Source: Panagrolaimus kolymaensis
Taxonomy: Eukaryota; Nematoda; Chromadorea; Rhabditida; Panagrolaimidae
Reading direction: 5' to 3'
DNA length: 64,000 bases
Assembly (NCBI GenBank): GCA_028622995.1
Contig: JAJQJQ010000006.1
Location: 1,736,001-1,800,000 of the forward strand
In this document: one piece after another, positions 10,404-21,663 of the stretch
Position numbering within the stretch: position 1 is the first letter of the stretch
How the letters are laid out: every line of letters begins with the position of its first letter
Translations under genes and position numbers: made by a program
The notes under the pieces: model-generated
What the model was told of the DNA's origin: nothing
What the model saw: only the letters and a program-made list of their open reading frames with translations
The model's database searches: none

Positions 10404-10622
10404 ATATAAAGCGGTAAAATCTAAAATTTTTTTGCCCGGTTCAAATTTTTTCCAGACACCCTGTTTTTTTGTAAATTTTACAAAAAATGCACTGCTCTTT
10501 TTGTAAATGCCCCGCAAGTTTACAAAAAGAACAGTGCATTTTTTGTAAAATTTACAAAAAAACAGGGTGTCTGGAAAAAATTTGAACCGGGCAAAAAAAT
10601 TTTAGATTTTACCGCTTTATAT
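10404..10622. mobile_element. 219-bp near-perfect hairpin element (MITE)
   Basis: Long inverted repeat: the left arm starting ATATAAAGCGGTAAAATCT is mirrored by the right arm ending AGATTTTACCGCTTTATAT. Arms of about 100 bp pair almost perfectly around a short GC-rich loop (about 10507-10517). The flanks allow a TA or ATAT target duplication, but because the arms themselves are palindromic this is ambiguous. A Tc1/mariner-type foldback MITE is the likeliest class. Confidence 0.85.
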
Positions 10623-10928
10623 CCACCGATAACAGAATGTTACAGAAATATTTTAGTTTTTTAGTATTACTTAAAAAAGAAAATATAAAAAAACTATTGT
10701 TTCCAAAACTGAAGCAAATGATAAAGGCGAAGACATATTATATGTACAAGCATACATACATATAATGAATGAATTGTCTTCGATTCAAAAAAAACATCGT
10801 TTAAAGCAAATTATTTATTTATTTTTCGTTAAATATTACATAACATTCATTTTTTTTTCTTTTATAAAGCTAAATTACAGCATTCATGATTTCACAGAAA
10901 TAATTACATCTCGGGTTTTAGGATTTTA

Positions 10929-11052
10929 TTAAAATGCATCAAGAACGGATTGAATTTCTTGGATTTCTCTGAAAAGCAAAAGTTTTTTATTAAAAATAAT
11001 AAAGACTTTAAAATTACTTTTGTTCATTGGAAATATCGTATTCAGCAGCCAT
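10929..11052 (-). CDS. Microprotein family member 1 (24 aa, two exons)
   Basis: Exons 11052-11018 and 10968-10929 on the minus strand with a 49-nt GT-AG intron in phase 2 (AA|A, Lys). The protein starts MAAEYDISNEQ and ends EIQSVLDAF. It resembles four plus-strand genes at 12.7, 15.3, 16.1 and 20.0 kb in several ways: an acidic N-terminus, intron phase 2 right after an N-E-Q/R end, and a hydrophobic-charged C-terminal helix (compare IQAVLDAF in the 15.3-kb gene). No signal peptide or known domain. A TATA box lies 90-96 nt upstream of the ATG. The shared intron position and promoter argue for a real gene despite its size. Function unknown. Confidence 0.65.
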
Positions 11053-11141
11053 TTTTTAAATTGAAAGCGTCGAAGTAAAGTGACAAAAATAAGAAGTTGA
11101 AATTAAAAAGGAGATGCATTTCTACCAATTTTCAATGCCGC

Positions 11142-11177
11142 TTTTATATTAGCAACTTTTACATGTGAAACTCCACC
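11142..11177 (-). promoter_or_regulatory. GGTGGAG box plus TATA box of microprotein gene 1
   Basis: Read on the minus strand, GGTGGAGTTTCAC (from 11177) is followed by TATAAAAG (11148-11142), about 22 nt apart. The same GGTGGAGTTTCAC word precedes the gene at 15283. Confidence 0.6.
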
Positions 11178-12565
11178 TATCTTTTTTTTTGTTGTTTTGA
11201 TTCCTGTCTCAAAAGAAATGTAAGCTCAAAGAAAGAAAATAATGACTGTAATTTTTGTTTTAAATTACACGAGAAAAAATTTTGACAAAAAAATATCTTC
11301 CCGCAAACTTTGATCAACTTTGAAGCCTAAAAGAAAAATCATAAGCATTTTTTTTTGTGCAAACAAAAACAAAGCATTTTTCGTCTATTAATTTTAGTGC
11401 ATTTCTGTCAAAAAAAAATTATTTTTGTAGAAAGAAAAAAGTATGGAAATAAATAAAAGAAGGATATCCACAAAAAAAATATCAGTAAACTTTTTGATGA
11501 TCTTTATTAAGTTTTATTTCTATGAATCATACAAATAAGCAAAGCTAAAGCATTTTTTAAGTTTTTAAAAAAATGTTAAAAGTAAAAAAATTAAAAAACT
11601 TTTAAGAATTTGGTGTGAAAGTAAAGTAAAACAAACAAACAAAAAATTAAAAATTCGTCATTTTCTGAAGAAAAAAAAAGTTGAGTCAACTTTACTCTCT
11701 CCTTTCTTCTTTTTTTCGCAATTAAAAACAAATATATTTTTTTCCGAATCTCACCAAAATGTTTTTCTTGGTTAATCTTTAATTGCTATTGACACCATTT
11801 TGATAAAAAGGAGTCATCTTTGTTTTTTTTTTTGTGTTCTTTTTTGTTTACGTTAAAAAGTTCGCTTTTTTCTTTTTTCCGCGACTTTTTTTGAGGTTGG
11901 TGTGTCAGCTTTTTAAAAGATCCCTGTTCGTTCAATTTCTTGTGGTCCAAAACTACAAAAAAAAATATTTAAACAATTATTTATTTATTGGTACATAAAC
12001 ATCATTCAATTTGCAATTTACCATTAAACAAAAGAAAATATGATTCATATATTTAATTAGAAGTATAGAATTAACCACAAAAAAAGCAATGTACAATAAA
12101 AGGTGCGATTGTTTAGATTTTGATCTTCTTCAAATACTGACTGATAAGAGACCAATGTTTGTTGAGTTTTGGTGTTAGCTTCTTTTTTCTTTCAACAAGC
12201 TTTCGAACAAGGGTTTTGTGGATAATTTTTTGCCCAAATCGATGTTGACCGAAAAAAAGTGTTCTGATTTTTGAGAATAATAATGATGAAACCCCAAATA
12301 AATTTAAATATTTTTAATATCTTCATAGATCAGTAAATTGAGTGTTTTTTATAACGTTTTTGTTTTCGACTGATAAAATTAAAAAAAGTATAGTCATATT
12401 CGAGTTGGTTTTAAAAAAAGAAAAAAGATAAGAAAAAGAAAAAATTACGTTGAGGCAAATTGCAAACTCAATAGTAAATTAACGGCGAGGAGAAAAAGGC
12501 TGTGCTAATTAATGCATTATTTTCCAACCATGTTTTTGAATCAACAACCCCAGCAAACAAATGAA
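11178..12565. other. Intergenic DNA between divergent microprotein genes
   Basis: A/T-rich, poly-A and poly-T rich. No exon, RNA gene or clear repeat supported. This is the shared upstream space of the minus-strand gene at 11 kb and the plus-strand gene at 12.7 kb. Confidence 0.5.
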
Positions 12566-12572
12566 TATAAAA
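12566..12572 (+). promoter_or_regulatory. TATA box of microprotein gene 2
   Basis: TATAAAA in the context GAATATAAAAGAAC, 89 nt upstream of the ATG at 12655, the same distance as in the sister genes. No GGTGGAG box seen here. Confidence 0.55.
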
Positions 12573-12654
12573 GAACTTTGAAATTCGTTTGAAACACTTC
12601 ACTTTGAAAACCCTTTTTTTCTATTAATTTATTTTTTCCTTAATACTTTTAAAT

Positions 12655-12818
12655 ATGCCATATGAACTTGATGATTATGCTGAAGCTTGCCGAATCAATG
12701 AACAACTTGAACGGTATGTTAACAGAAAACAAACTTTTTTTTGATTAAATAAACTTTCATTATTTTTTTTAGGGAAAAACGAGCATATGAACAAGTTCTT
12801 GCCGCACTCACTTCTTAA
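12655..12818 (+). CDS. Microprotein family member 2 (34 aa, two exons)
   Basis: Exons 12655-12713 and 12773-12818, with a 59-nt GT-AG intron in phase 2 (CG|G, Arg). The protein begins MPYELDDYAEACRINEQLER (exon 1 plus the split Arg) and ends YEQVLAALTS. It is one charged, probably helical segment with no signal peptide. It shares the NEQ/NER exon end and phase-2 intron with the other four members. AATAAA-type words about 60 nt after the stop would serve polyadenylation. Function unknown. Confidence 0.7.
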
Positions 12819-13088
12819 CTAGGTACCTTCAATGAATCTTCTCAAATCACCCTCAAACTTTGTCCCCAATGATCTTTCAATAAATAAAACTTTTATAAAG
12901 TTTCTATCATCTTCTTTGCCGTAGTTAATTAATTAAATAACCTTGAATTTATTGTACAAATTTTTTTATTGAAACTTAACTCTTCAAAAAATAAAATAAA
13001 TAAATTTTATAAAACTAATAAAAATCATTTTTTTGTTATTGCTTTTTTACATATTTGACAATAATGATCCCTGATTATTCCTGCTATT

Positions 13089-14086
13089 TTAAAACACAGA
13101 AACATTCAAAATTCGATTAGAAGGAGTTTTCCAAAATAATCCAAAAATAAATTTTCGATATGGCGTTATAAAATAAAGGGTTGAAATAAAATCCACTAAA
13201 CAATAAGTGGATAAAATACAAAATAAAATAACTGTAATTGACGCGGTTTGAGGAATTTGAAAAGCCACAATCAAAAAAAATAAAGTGCATGGAGTTAAAA
13301 AAATGTGCAAGTTAAAATAATTTGAGCCAACGAAGATAAAATTAAACTTTTGCTTGTTTTTGAAAGTAATTTAGTTTTGCTTTTATATTTTTTTATTTGA
13401 TTTCGAAGAAAAATTAAAATAAAAACCAATAAAGAATATCCCAAAATTAAAAAGAATAGCGTAACTTTAGTTGGAATATTTATGGATTGATAAGGAGCGA
13501 CGAATAAAGTTTGCTCTTCAATAAAATATTTTTCTAAAATTTCACCATATTCAATTCCCCATTTTTGAATATTTTCGGGTGAAATATCAGAAATTTGAAG
13601 AAGCATAGTTATAATTAAAATATATGGAATGCTTGGCAAAAAAATTGTTAAAATTATAGCTTTTTTTATTGTAAACCAATTAATTAATTTCGTGGTTGGA
13701 AATACCAGCAAATATCGATATGCTAAAGTTGAGCATAAACCAAAAAAACAATTTCCAGAAAATACCAAAAATGATATCATTTCCAAAATTGTAATATGAA
13801 AATCTCCAAAATTTCTAAATATTCCATATTGAAATCCCGCGATCGCGGGTAAAAGAATTAAAGGTTTTGTTATTCCAAGCAAAGATGAAATACATAAACT
13901 CCAAAAAGAATAATTAAATATTAACCATTTAAATTTTCCAAGATTTTTAGATTTAGTAAAAATTGCATAAAATAAAAATGGTGCAATGCACCAACTTGAA
14001 ACTAAAGTGAAAAATGAATAATAATAATAAAATATTAATAAATTTGGAGATGGCTCAGTTACAAATGAAAAAGAAAGATTTGGCAT
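13089..14086 (-). pseudogene. Srh-like seven-TM chemoreceptor, frameshifted
   Basis: Single-exon minus-strand gene with ATG at 14086. The first 263 codons give several hydrophobic helices and the Srh-like segment FKWLIFNYSFW followed by LLPAIAGFQYGIF. The frame then closes at 13295, while the next frame continues through the last helices (VAFQIPQTAS) to a C-terminal ITPYRKFIFG, typical of nematode chemoreceptors. The break is at an A7 run on the plus strand (13297-13303), where one missing base explains it. Total length would be about 333 aa, normal for Srh. Known role of the family: ciliary sensory-neuron receptors. Either a homopolymer assembly error or a new pseudogene. Confidence 0.75.
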
Positions 14087-15172
14087 AAAAAATTTTATAG
14101 ATTTGAAAAATGTCCCAGAAAAAATGTTAATATTTATTCATTTCTTGGGAAATGGTTTTATTATTTCTCAAGTTTGCTAAAAGAAAATTGGTAAAAAAAA
14201 ACATAAGAAAATATGGTTTTGAAATTTGCAGGTGAATAAATTTTTTGGTTATTAAAAAAAATAATATAAAAAAACTTGAACATGCATATTTTTTTACACC
14301 TGTTTTTCTTGGAATAAATATGTATGTAATAATATTTATGGTCGATGACATTTTGCTTTTTGTTTCGGTAAATTTTTGATATACATATTTTGAAAATCAA
14401 TCTTCGATAGATTTTGGATTTAGAATTATGAATTAAAATTTTGTGGCCTTAAAAAATGTGTTTTATTTTTATTGTTTGTTTCAAAAAATCAAAAATCTGT
14501 TTTTTTATATATGAAAAGTTTATTTTGCAAAATTTTCTTATGTTTTTTTGCAACAAAAAAAAATACAGTCAGAACAAAAACATTATGAATTTTTAATTTT
14601 TACTAAAAAAAAGTGAGTCATATTTTTAATTCTTCCTTCGCCTTCGCTTTCATAAAATTCCACAAAACTTTTTAATTATTTTAGAACTTTTTATTTTCCT
14701 TTTATGATTCATTTATGAAATCAAATAAAGATCGCAGAGGTTACTTGCTTATTGATATTTTTGTAAATATTTTTTATTTTTAATAGTTTTTTTTGTCCTC
14801 AACAAATATTTTTTTTAATAGAAAAATAAAATAATTTAGTGATAACAAAAGAAAGGTTTCCCTTTTCTCGGAGAAATACAAAGGATTGATTGATATACGC
14901 GTATGAGAAATTTTGTCCCATTCAAAAAAGGTGACGCTTATCAAAAAAGAAAGGGACTCTCTTTCCGTTCTTGGAAAAAAATAACATTGAAAATGAGTTA
15001 TTTAAGTTTTGCCTTCAAAAAATTACTGACAATATGTTGTAGAAATACGCGTATCCACAAATACCAGCAAAGACATTTTATTTTTCTCAAATAATTTTTC
15101 TGCTGAAAAAAATGAAAAAAACAAATAACAATTATTTTATTTTGGTTAAACATTTCTGAGGAATAATAGAAA
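14087..15172. other. Intergenic DNA upstream of microprotein gene 3
   Basis: Contains AAAGATCGCAGAGGTTACT near 14729 and ACGCGTAT words near 14896 and 15045. Related words (AAAGATCACTGCGGTTACT near 15794; ACGCGTAT near 15895) stand upstream of the next gene, indicating that the genes were duplicated together with their upstream DNA. Small open frames at 14127-14400 look accidental. Confidence 0.5.
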
Positions 15173-15209
15173 GGTGGAGTTTCACCCAACTAAAATTGGG
15201 CATATAAAA
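15173..15209 (+). promoter_or_regulatory. GGTGGAG box plus TATA box of microprotein gene 3
   Basis: GGTGGAGTTTCAC starts at 15173 and TATAAAAG at 15203, 80 nt before the ATG at 15283. Confidence 0.65.
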
Positions 15210-15282
15210 GTCAAAGCTCTCGAATGACCTTTCCATCATCAATTCAACTTTTTAATATTTTTATTACTTTGGTCAACCAACC

Positions 15283-15522
15283 ATGTGTGAACTTCCTGAA
15301 GATGTAATGGCAAGGGAAAATGAAGATCGAGCAAGGGCTGCTAGGGAACGGGAGGAAAATGAACGGTAAAAATTTTCTTTTAAAGCTTATAAATTCTTTT
15401 AAAAAATATTTTATCACATTATTTATAGACGGGATAGGGAAGCTAGAGAAGCTGCTGCAATTCAAGCTGTTTTGGATGCTTTTAATCGCAAAAATGAAGA
15501 AGACAAAGAAAATCAGCGTTAA
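15283..15522 (+). CDS. Microprotein family member 3 (58 aa, two exons)
   Basis: Exons 15283-15365 and 15429-15522, with a 63-nt GT-AG intron in phase 2 (CG|A, Arg). It starts MCELPEDVMARENEDR. Exon 1 ends in ENER and exon 2 contains AAIQAVLDAFNRK before a charged tail. It is Arg/Glu/Ala-rich and likely a single long helix. It has the same total coding length (177 nt) as the neighbour at 16134 and the same LPED start, so the two are tandem duplicates. The 3' flank AACGCCAAATAAA is shared with that neighbour. Function unknown. Confidence 0.75.
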
Positions 15523-16018
15523 CTAAAAATTTTTTTATTAATTTTTAAAACAAGTTTGATTTATACTACAACGCCAAATAAAATATATGTATTTTACTTT
15601 AATTTTTTAAAATAAATTTTTAATTTTTACCGGAAACAAAGAAAGATGCTTTATTCACATTTTTAATTTTTTGTTAGTTTGATCTATCATCACAAATTCC
15701 TTTAAATTTTTTTTAAAATTTTTACTTTCATTATTTTTAGTGAGTAAAAAATTGCTACAAGCAAGTTTTTGATGATTCATACTAAAACTTAATAAAGATC
15801 ACTGCGGTTACTAATACATTTTTATTCCTTTAAAAAACCCATCGTTAAGACTATGTTGACCAACAACGATAACGACAAAAAAAATAATGGTACGTACGCG
15901 TATGGAAGGGAAAAAATCCCTAAAAATACCCATACTTTAAAGGTATTTTTTTTATTTATTTGTCCAGAAATATTGTGCTGAAAAAAAAAAATAAAAACCA
16001 AAGTAAAACAATGTAAAA

Positions 16019-16050
16019 GGTGGAGCTAAATAATATTTAACCATATAAAA
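16019..16050 (+). promoter_or_regulatory. GGTGGAG box plus TATA box of microprotein gene 4
   Basis: GGTGGAG at 16019-16025 and TATAAAA at 16044-16050, 90 nt before the ATG at 16134. TGCTGAAAAAAA lies upstream of both this and the preceding copy. Confidence 0.65.
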
Positions 16051-16133
16051 AAGCGCATCGAAAAATAAAGTTGTGGTCTTTTTGTTTTCAATTTTTTTTA
16101 TTCGTATATTGTATTATTTCCCTGCCACAAATC

Positions 16134-16369
16134 ATGTCAGATCTTCCAGAAGATGAAAGAGAAAAAGAAGAACAAGAAAAAAAAGAAAAAGAAGAAAAAG
16201 ACAGAGAAGAGAAAGAAATGGAGGAAAATGAAAGGTAAGGTTTTAGAAGAAGAAAATTTTTTGACCCTTAAATTTAAAAGAATTATATTTTAGAAAACTC
16301 AAAGAAGAGATTGAAAGAAAGGAAAAAGAAGCCGCAGAATTAGATTCAATCATTAAAGCTTTCGAATAA
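16134..16369 (+). CDS. Microprotein family member 4 (58 aa, two exons)
   Basis: Exons 16134-16234 and 16294-16369, with a 59-nt GT-AG intron in phase 2 (AG|A, Arg). It starts MSDLPEDEREKEEQ and is almost entirely Glu/Lys/Arg. Exon 1 ends in EENER, and the protein ends LDSIIKAFE, comparable to VLDAF in the sister genes. Predicted: a single charged alpha-helix or coiled coil, cytosolic or nuclear. It is a tandem duplicate of the gene at 15283 (equal length, shared 5' and 3' flanks). Function unknown. Confidence 0.75.
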
Positions 16370-19300
16370 AAAACAAATGTTTTTTTTTAATTGTTTTTTT
16401 GTTACAAACATAATTTATGAATTATTCTTTTTTTGAAATATGCAAAATTTCTTATAATGATAAATAACGCCAAATAAATTAAAATATATGTATATTCTTT
16501 AAAAATTTTGTTATAAAATTTACATCGTTAACAAAAACACAAAAATTTGGGATTTTGGAATTTTAACAAACACACTTAAATAAAATTTTGGAGATAGCAG
16601 TTTTAAAATAATGATTTTAATTTTTTTTAAATAAAATTTTTAACAAATTTGCAGCACAATATTTGGACATATAAATTTAATATATTAACTCAAAGGTCAA
16701 AAGGCATGATTTTTTGTTTGCCTATTCAATTTATTTAAATTTGCAAATATCTAATACATCCTGTTAAAGTTATTATAGTTTGCATTTTAATATTTTCTTG
16801 CTTTTGTGGTTTTTTTAAAGCAAACATACATACATTATTAGACAATACCTTTTTATGTACGTATTTGCAATTTGATGCTAAAAAAGTCAATGAACAAAAA
16901 ACGGTCACAAAAAAATTTTGTTGCTGCACTGATTTTTGCCTTTTTCTTTATCAATCAACAGGGACCTTTTTTGTAAGATAATAAATGTCGGTAAGAAAAA
17001 AACGATTCAGCACAAAATATTTGTGTTTTTTTAAAGCTAAAATTAGAGATCAAAAAAGCTTACAAAAGTATTTTTTGTCAAAATAAAAAATCGTGTAATT
17101 TTTTTTGCGGTATAAAAGAAACCAAAAAAATAAATATTACACTATAGAAAAAAGATTCCAATACTGTGGAATATTTTCACAAACAAAAAAAAATGCTGTC
17201 ATCTTTTTTTCTGTTATCGCGATTTCCGTATTTTCCCAACAATTTTTTTTCTCGATCAGTCTCTTTTTTTTCTTCACGCGTGAATTCCAATAAAAATACT
17301 TTTAAGAAGAAAACAAAGCTGACTGTTTTTAGAACTTATTTTTTTTTACTTTTACAGTACCAAAAAATTTCTTAGAGACAAATATTTTTGTTTGTTTGCT
17401 TATTTGTGAAAAATACATAAAAACTAAAAAAAGTTTATAATTTCTTAATAACAAAAAAAAGAAAAGAAAAAGTTGAGTCAATTTTTTTAGGAATGTTTAG
17501 AAATTAAAAAAAAAACATTTGTTTGTTTTGTTTGTTTTTTGCGTTCACAATTAAAAAGAATTTTTTAATCGTCATTACTCAATCAAAAAAATAAAAAATA
17601 AAAACTTGGTAAAGATTGTGTATAACATTCTTAGATATTTTTAAGTATTGGTCAGCATTTTATTAGTTCTCTGACTCAACAACAGGGTTTGGTTGAGGGC
17701 GACTTATTAATTTTAGTTATTTTTTTAAGGAAATTTTTTTTTCTTCGTTTTTGGTTGACTTTTTAATTCGTAGTTCTTTTCTTATTTTTTTATTGTATCT
17801 CGCTCAAAATTTTTTTTTCTTCCAACTTTTTTTTCCAGAAAATTATCAATTCGATGATTCAACTTAAATAAAAAACCCATATCATTTTTTTTGCAGAAAA
17901 AAAGTATTTTCTTTTAACCAAAGCCAAACAAACTAAAAACAATGTCTCTATCATTTTTTTCTATGATTTTATTGCCACCGGAAACGATCAACATACTTTT
18001 TTTGAGTAACAAATTTCCATTTAAATTATTTTGAGAATAGTGAGACGGATCATTATTTTTAACAATACTTTTCTGTTTTGTGAATGTTTGTCCCATTTTT
18101 CCGTGTGTTTTTTTTTCATTAAGCGTCGAACAAATAAACAAAACAACAAATAAATAACTAGTGTTCTTTGAGAATCTATTCAATTTACCTACCGGAAATA
18201 AAACGATAATACATCGCTAACAAAAAAATAAAAATCATCAAAGCTGCCTTTTCTTCTTTTTTCCGATAAACTTTAAATGAATGCCCTTTTTGCAATGGAA
18301 GCTAATAATCAGTTGTGTCATATGAAAACATATATATTTCAGTGTTGTTGTTTTAACAAAACAAAAAATTATAAAGTGTATTTTCAATAATTTTAAGCAA
18401 AAAAAGTTTATTAGTGTCTTGCCCTCTATCTATTTCTTAATTACGCTTGAAACCTTTTTTGGATGCGAATCATAACGTAAGAACTTTCTTAAATCGCGCT
18501 GCAATTAAGGATTTATTATTTTAAATTAATTTTTATAAAACATTGTAAATAGTTATACATATTTAATTAAGAAGTCATTCATTTAATATTTACCTAAAAA
18601 TGTAGTCATCTTCAACTATTTTAAAAATACATACTTTTTTCTATTGTAAATTTGTTTGACCAATCCTTTACTTGAAAAATTAATTTTTGAACCTCTTTAA
18701 ATTATTGATAAGAAAGCAGCAAAAACAAAAGGAATTAAATTGACAATTGCTAAAATAAATTCTTATCTTTTTTGTGTTTGATTTCTCTGAAAAATAAAAT
18801 TAATGCTATTTACCACAAATAAAAGTGAGCGACAATGGAGCCGGAGTAAATGTAGTGAGTGACTCACTTTAATTAAGGATAATAAAAATATAAATAAACT
18901 CGAATAAACTTTCCACTGATTTAAATATTTTCTGGTCCATTTTAAATGATGATTGAGAATTTGTTTTCGCGACTTAAAATATTTAGGACTTGTGGCAATT
19001 TTTTTTTTCGTTGTTTATAGTTTCAACTTTTAGTGCAAAAAAATTTTTTTTACTTTAACATAAGTCTTCTAATCGTGATCGTTGATGCTTTTGTACTTAC
19101 AATAGCTGCGTGTATTTTGATTTGTAAATAATACTTGTAAAGTGCTTGCAAAAAAATAAAGTGTAAAAAAATATCAAATTGTATTTGTTTTGACCTCTCT
19201 CTTTCTCTCTATAAAATAGGGTCTGTCAAAAATGAAATATCATTTTTCTGCAACAAATAAAAAAAAATAAAAAAAAACGTTTCTTTTATTGTATTCGATT

Positions 19301-19956
19301 TATATTATTTTATACATATATCAAAAAAGTTCAAAGATAAAAGATGGCGCAAAAAAAAAAAAAGTAAGCAAATTATTTTTAGAAAAAACACAATTCTCTT
19401 TTGTTGGGAAGTAGTGACTTTTGATTCTTTTTGTTATTTACTCAGAAAAAAAACTTGGATTAAATATATAAATACGTATAAAAGTCAGAAAAAAAGGAAA
19501 TTACTTTTGCCGCCATAATTTAAATATTTTCGATCTTTGCTCACTTTGCATTCATTGATCCTCCAAAAAGTATTTTTCTGGCTCATAGCAGCGTTTAGAA
19601 TGAAGCCTTTTTTGGATTATTCCTATACTGAATTATGACTTGAATACATTTTTTTTTTTGTGGAGACATAGTCCATTCTTTATGCAAAAAAGGAATATTA
19701 GAGAGAGAAAAAACGTGATTGATTTTTTTATTTTCAGCAAAAGCGTGGACATTTTTTTTGGCGCTTCTTATTTTTTCTTCATTTTCTTTTAAATTTTTAA
19801 AACTCTATTTTTTATTCTAATTTAATGACTAGTTTTCTAAAACATTACTCAAAAAAGCTTTTTCTTTGTCTACTGGAAGGTTTTGACAACCCGATTGAAA
19901 GTTTACGTGAAATTTTTCTATTCCAGAATTCATTATAAATATGTACCTTGAATATA
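16370..19956. other. Intergenic DNA, no confident gene
   Basis: Long A/T-rich stretch. TATAAAAG words at about 17110 and 19483 resemble the microprotein promoters, but no two-exon partner follows them. A minus-strand open frame at 17914-18183 has a hydrophobic stretch and a GFG end but no ATG, so it is not called. Confidence 0.5.
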
Positions 19957-19963
19957 TATAAAA
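19957..19963 (+). promoter_or_regulatory. TATA box of microprotein gene 5
   Basis: TATAAAA within AATATATATAAAAAGC, only 41 nt before the ATG at 19998. No GGTGGAG box. Confidence 0.45.
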
Positions 19964-19997
19964 AGCTTCCATTTCAGGAAAACTAACTCGTATAACT

Positions 19998-20171
19998 ATG
20001 TCTGACACCGATAATATCGAATTAGAAAAAGCTAATGCTGAATTGGAAAGGTAATAATTAAAACTTTTACATAAATAAAAATTTTAAAAGTTAAATTTTA
20101 GAAAAATTGCAGAATATCAAAGCCTTATTGACGAATTAAGAAGACGTCAAGATGATAACAAAGAAAACTGA
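19998..20171 (+). CDS. Microprotein family member 5 (40 aa, two exons)
   Basis: Exons 19998-20050 and 20102-20171, with a 51-nt GT-AG intron in phase 2 (AG|A, Arg). It starts MSDTDNIELEKANAELER, and exon 2 reads KIAEYQSLIDELRRRQ before a short acidic tail ending KEN. It shares the MSD start with member 4, the -ER exon end and phase-2 intron with all, and a KEN-type end with member 3. Predicted helical, no signal peptide. It stands farthest from the others. Function unknown. Confidence 0.7.
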
Positions 20172-20405
20172 AAATAGTTGATTTTCTGATTCTGCAAAAA
20201 TTTACATATTTTTATATATGCCACCCTATCTATTATGTTCATGGATGGTATATATCTGTGAAGCTTATATATGTATATCTTTACTACTTTCGACCTACTT
20301 TGTATTACTTTCTACGACCTCCAATATAAAAATAATGTACCTAACATTTTTCAAAATAAACCATTTTTATTTTTCCTCAATAAAATTTAAAACATATAAA
20401 GTTCA

Positions 20406-21663
20406 TTACATCAAATTTTGTGTTTCATGAGTTCCAGTTCGAACTTTTTTATTGACAATTACAAACCCTCCATCACCATCTTTGTTTTCAGGAGTTTGTT
20501 GACTATCTTTTGGTTGGTGATTTTCATGATGGGAGTTTTTCTTTTCATTCACAACAATTAGGCCATCAACAGGTTTTTTATTTGGCTTTTCTTTGTCTGT
20601 GGATGGATTTTGACTGTGTTTAGTTTCTTTTCCATGAATAATAATTAGTCCATCATCATCCTTATTTCCGGCTTTCTTGGTTGGCTTAGGCTTAACATTT
20701 GTGGGTTTTCGAGAGCCATCTTTTTGTCCAGCAGGTTCATGCTTATAATTAGTTTGCTTTTCTTTGATAATAATTAGTCCATCGTCGCCTGGTTTTTTAC
20801 TCGTCGGATTTTTTGTTCCATGTGGACCACTTTCATGGTGCTTGTTTCCCTTTCCTTTACCAATAATTAAACCATCTTCAGGCTTATCTGTGGCTCGGCC
20901 GCTTGGTTTATTTGTTTTTGGGGTGGTAGTTGTTGTTTTAAGAAGGTCATGATGTTCATAATGTTCTTTCTTTTCTTTTTTATGAATCACAATTAACCCA
21001 TCATCATCGTTAGATTTTTTCGTCGTCGTCTTCGATGGCTTAGTTCCAGGTAAATGATTTTTTGGGCATTGTTTTGCTGGAACGCATTCACCCTTTTGAT
21101 TTCTTAAAAATCCATTATTACAAACACATTTAGATTTTTGATTACAAATATTTTCATGGTTTTGCTTTTTGCATTTTATTTGTGTTGGATCATCACAAGT
21201 TTTTTCACAAGTTGAACATCGCGTTCGATGTTGATTAAGTCCGCAAGGTTTACAAATTTTATTTGGAACACATTTAGGCTTGGATTCACAATCTTTGAGT
21301 GTAACATGATTAGGTCCAGGAGGTTTAGCATTACATTCATTTCGAGTCATAATACATTTATAATCTGCCCGGCATTTTACAGTGTTGCATGTCAAAAGTT
21401 GTTGTTGTTGTTGATTGGAAGCTAAAAGTGTCAAAAAATGTAAATACTAAAATAGCTATTTTTTAGAAAAATTAAAATTTCAAAATGCAAATATACTGGA
21501 GAAGGTTTATTACAAAAAGTTTTAGTCTCACATAGGATTTTCTAAATCATTTAAAGATAGATCACTTACTCAAAGCTGGTCGTCGAAGTTGTAATTTGCT
21601 TTCAACAATAATAATTCCCAAAAAATTTAAACAAAAAATCAAACAAATTTTAAACCAATGCAT
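20406..21663 (-). CDS. Secreted TIL-domain protein with DDGLI repeats
   Basis: Exons 21663-21570 (signal peptide) and 21421-20406, joined in phase 1 (A|CT) to give 369 aa. The N-terminus MHWFKICLIFCLNFLGIIIV is a clear signal peptide. After a Gln run comes a short Cys region (CNTVKCRADYKC...), then a TIL (trypsin-inhibitor-like) domain with the ten-cysteine pattern, including CVCNNGFLRNQKGEC. TIL domains are usually serine-protease inhibitors in nematodes. The C-terminal half is a low-complexity Lys/Gly/His/Asp tail with six repeats of a DDGLI[VI]I-type core, each followed by a basic stretch. No catalytic domain. The tail may bind matrix or form an extended scaffold (inference). A secreted neighbour starts 124 bp upstream on the same strand. 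Confidence 0.85.

Noticed and set aside
17914..18183. Minus-strand open frame with a hydrophobic stretch and a GFG end (neuropeptide-like)
   Set aside because: No in-frame ATG and only a weak upstream acceptor; probably chance.
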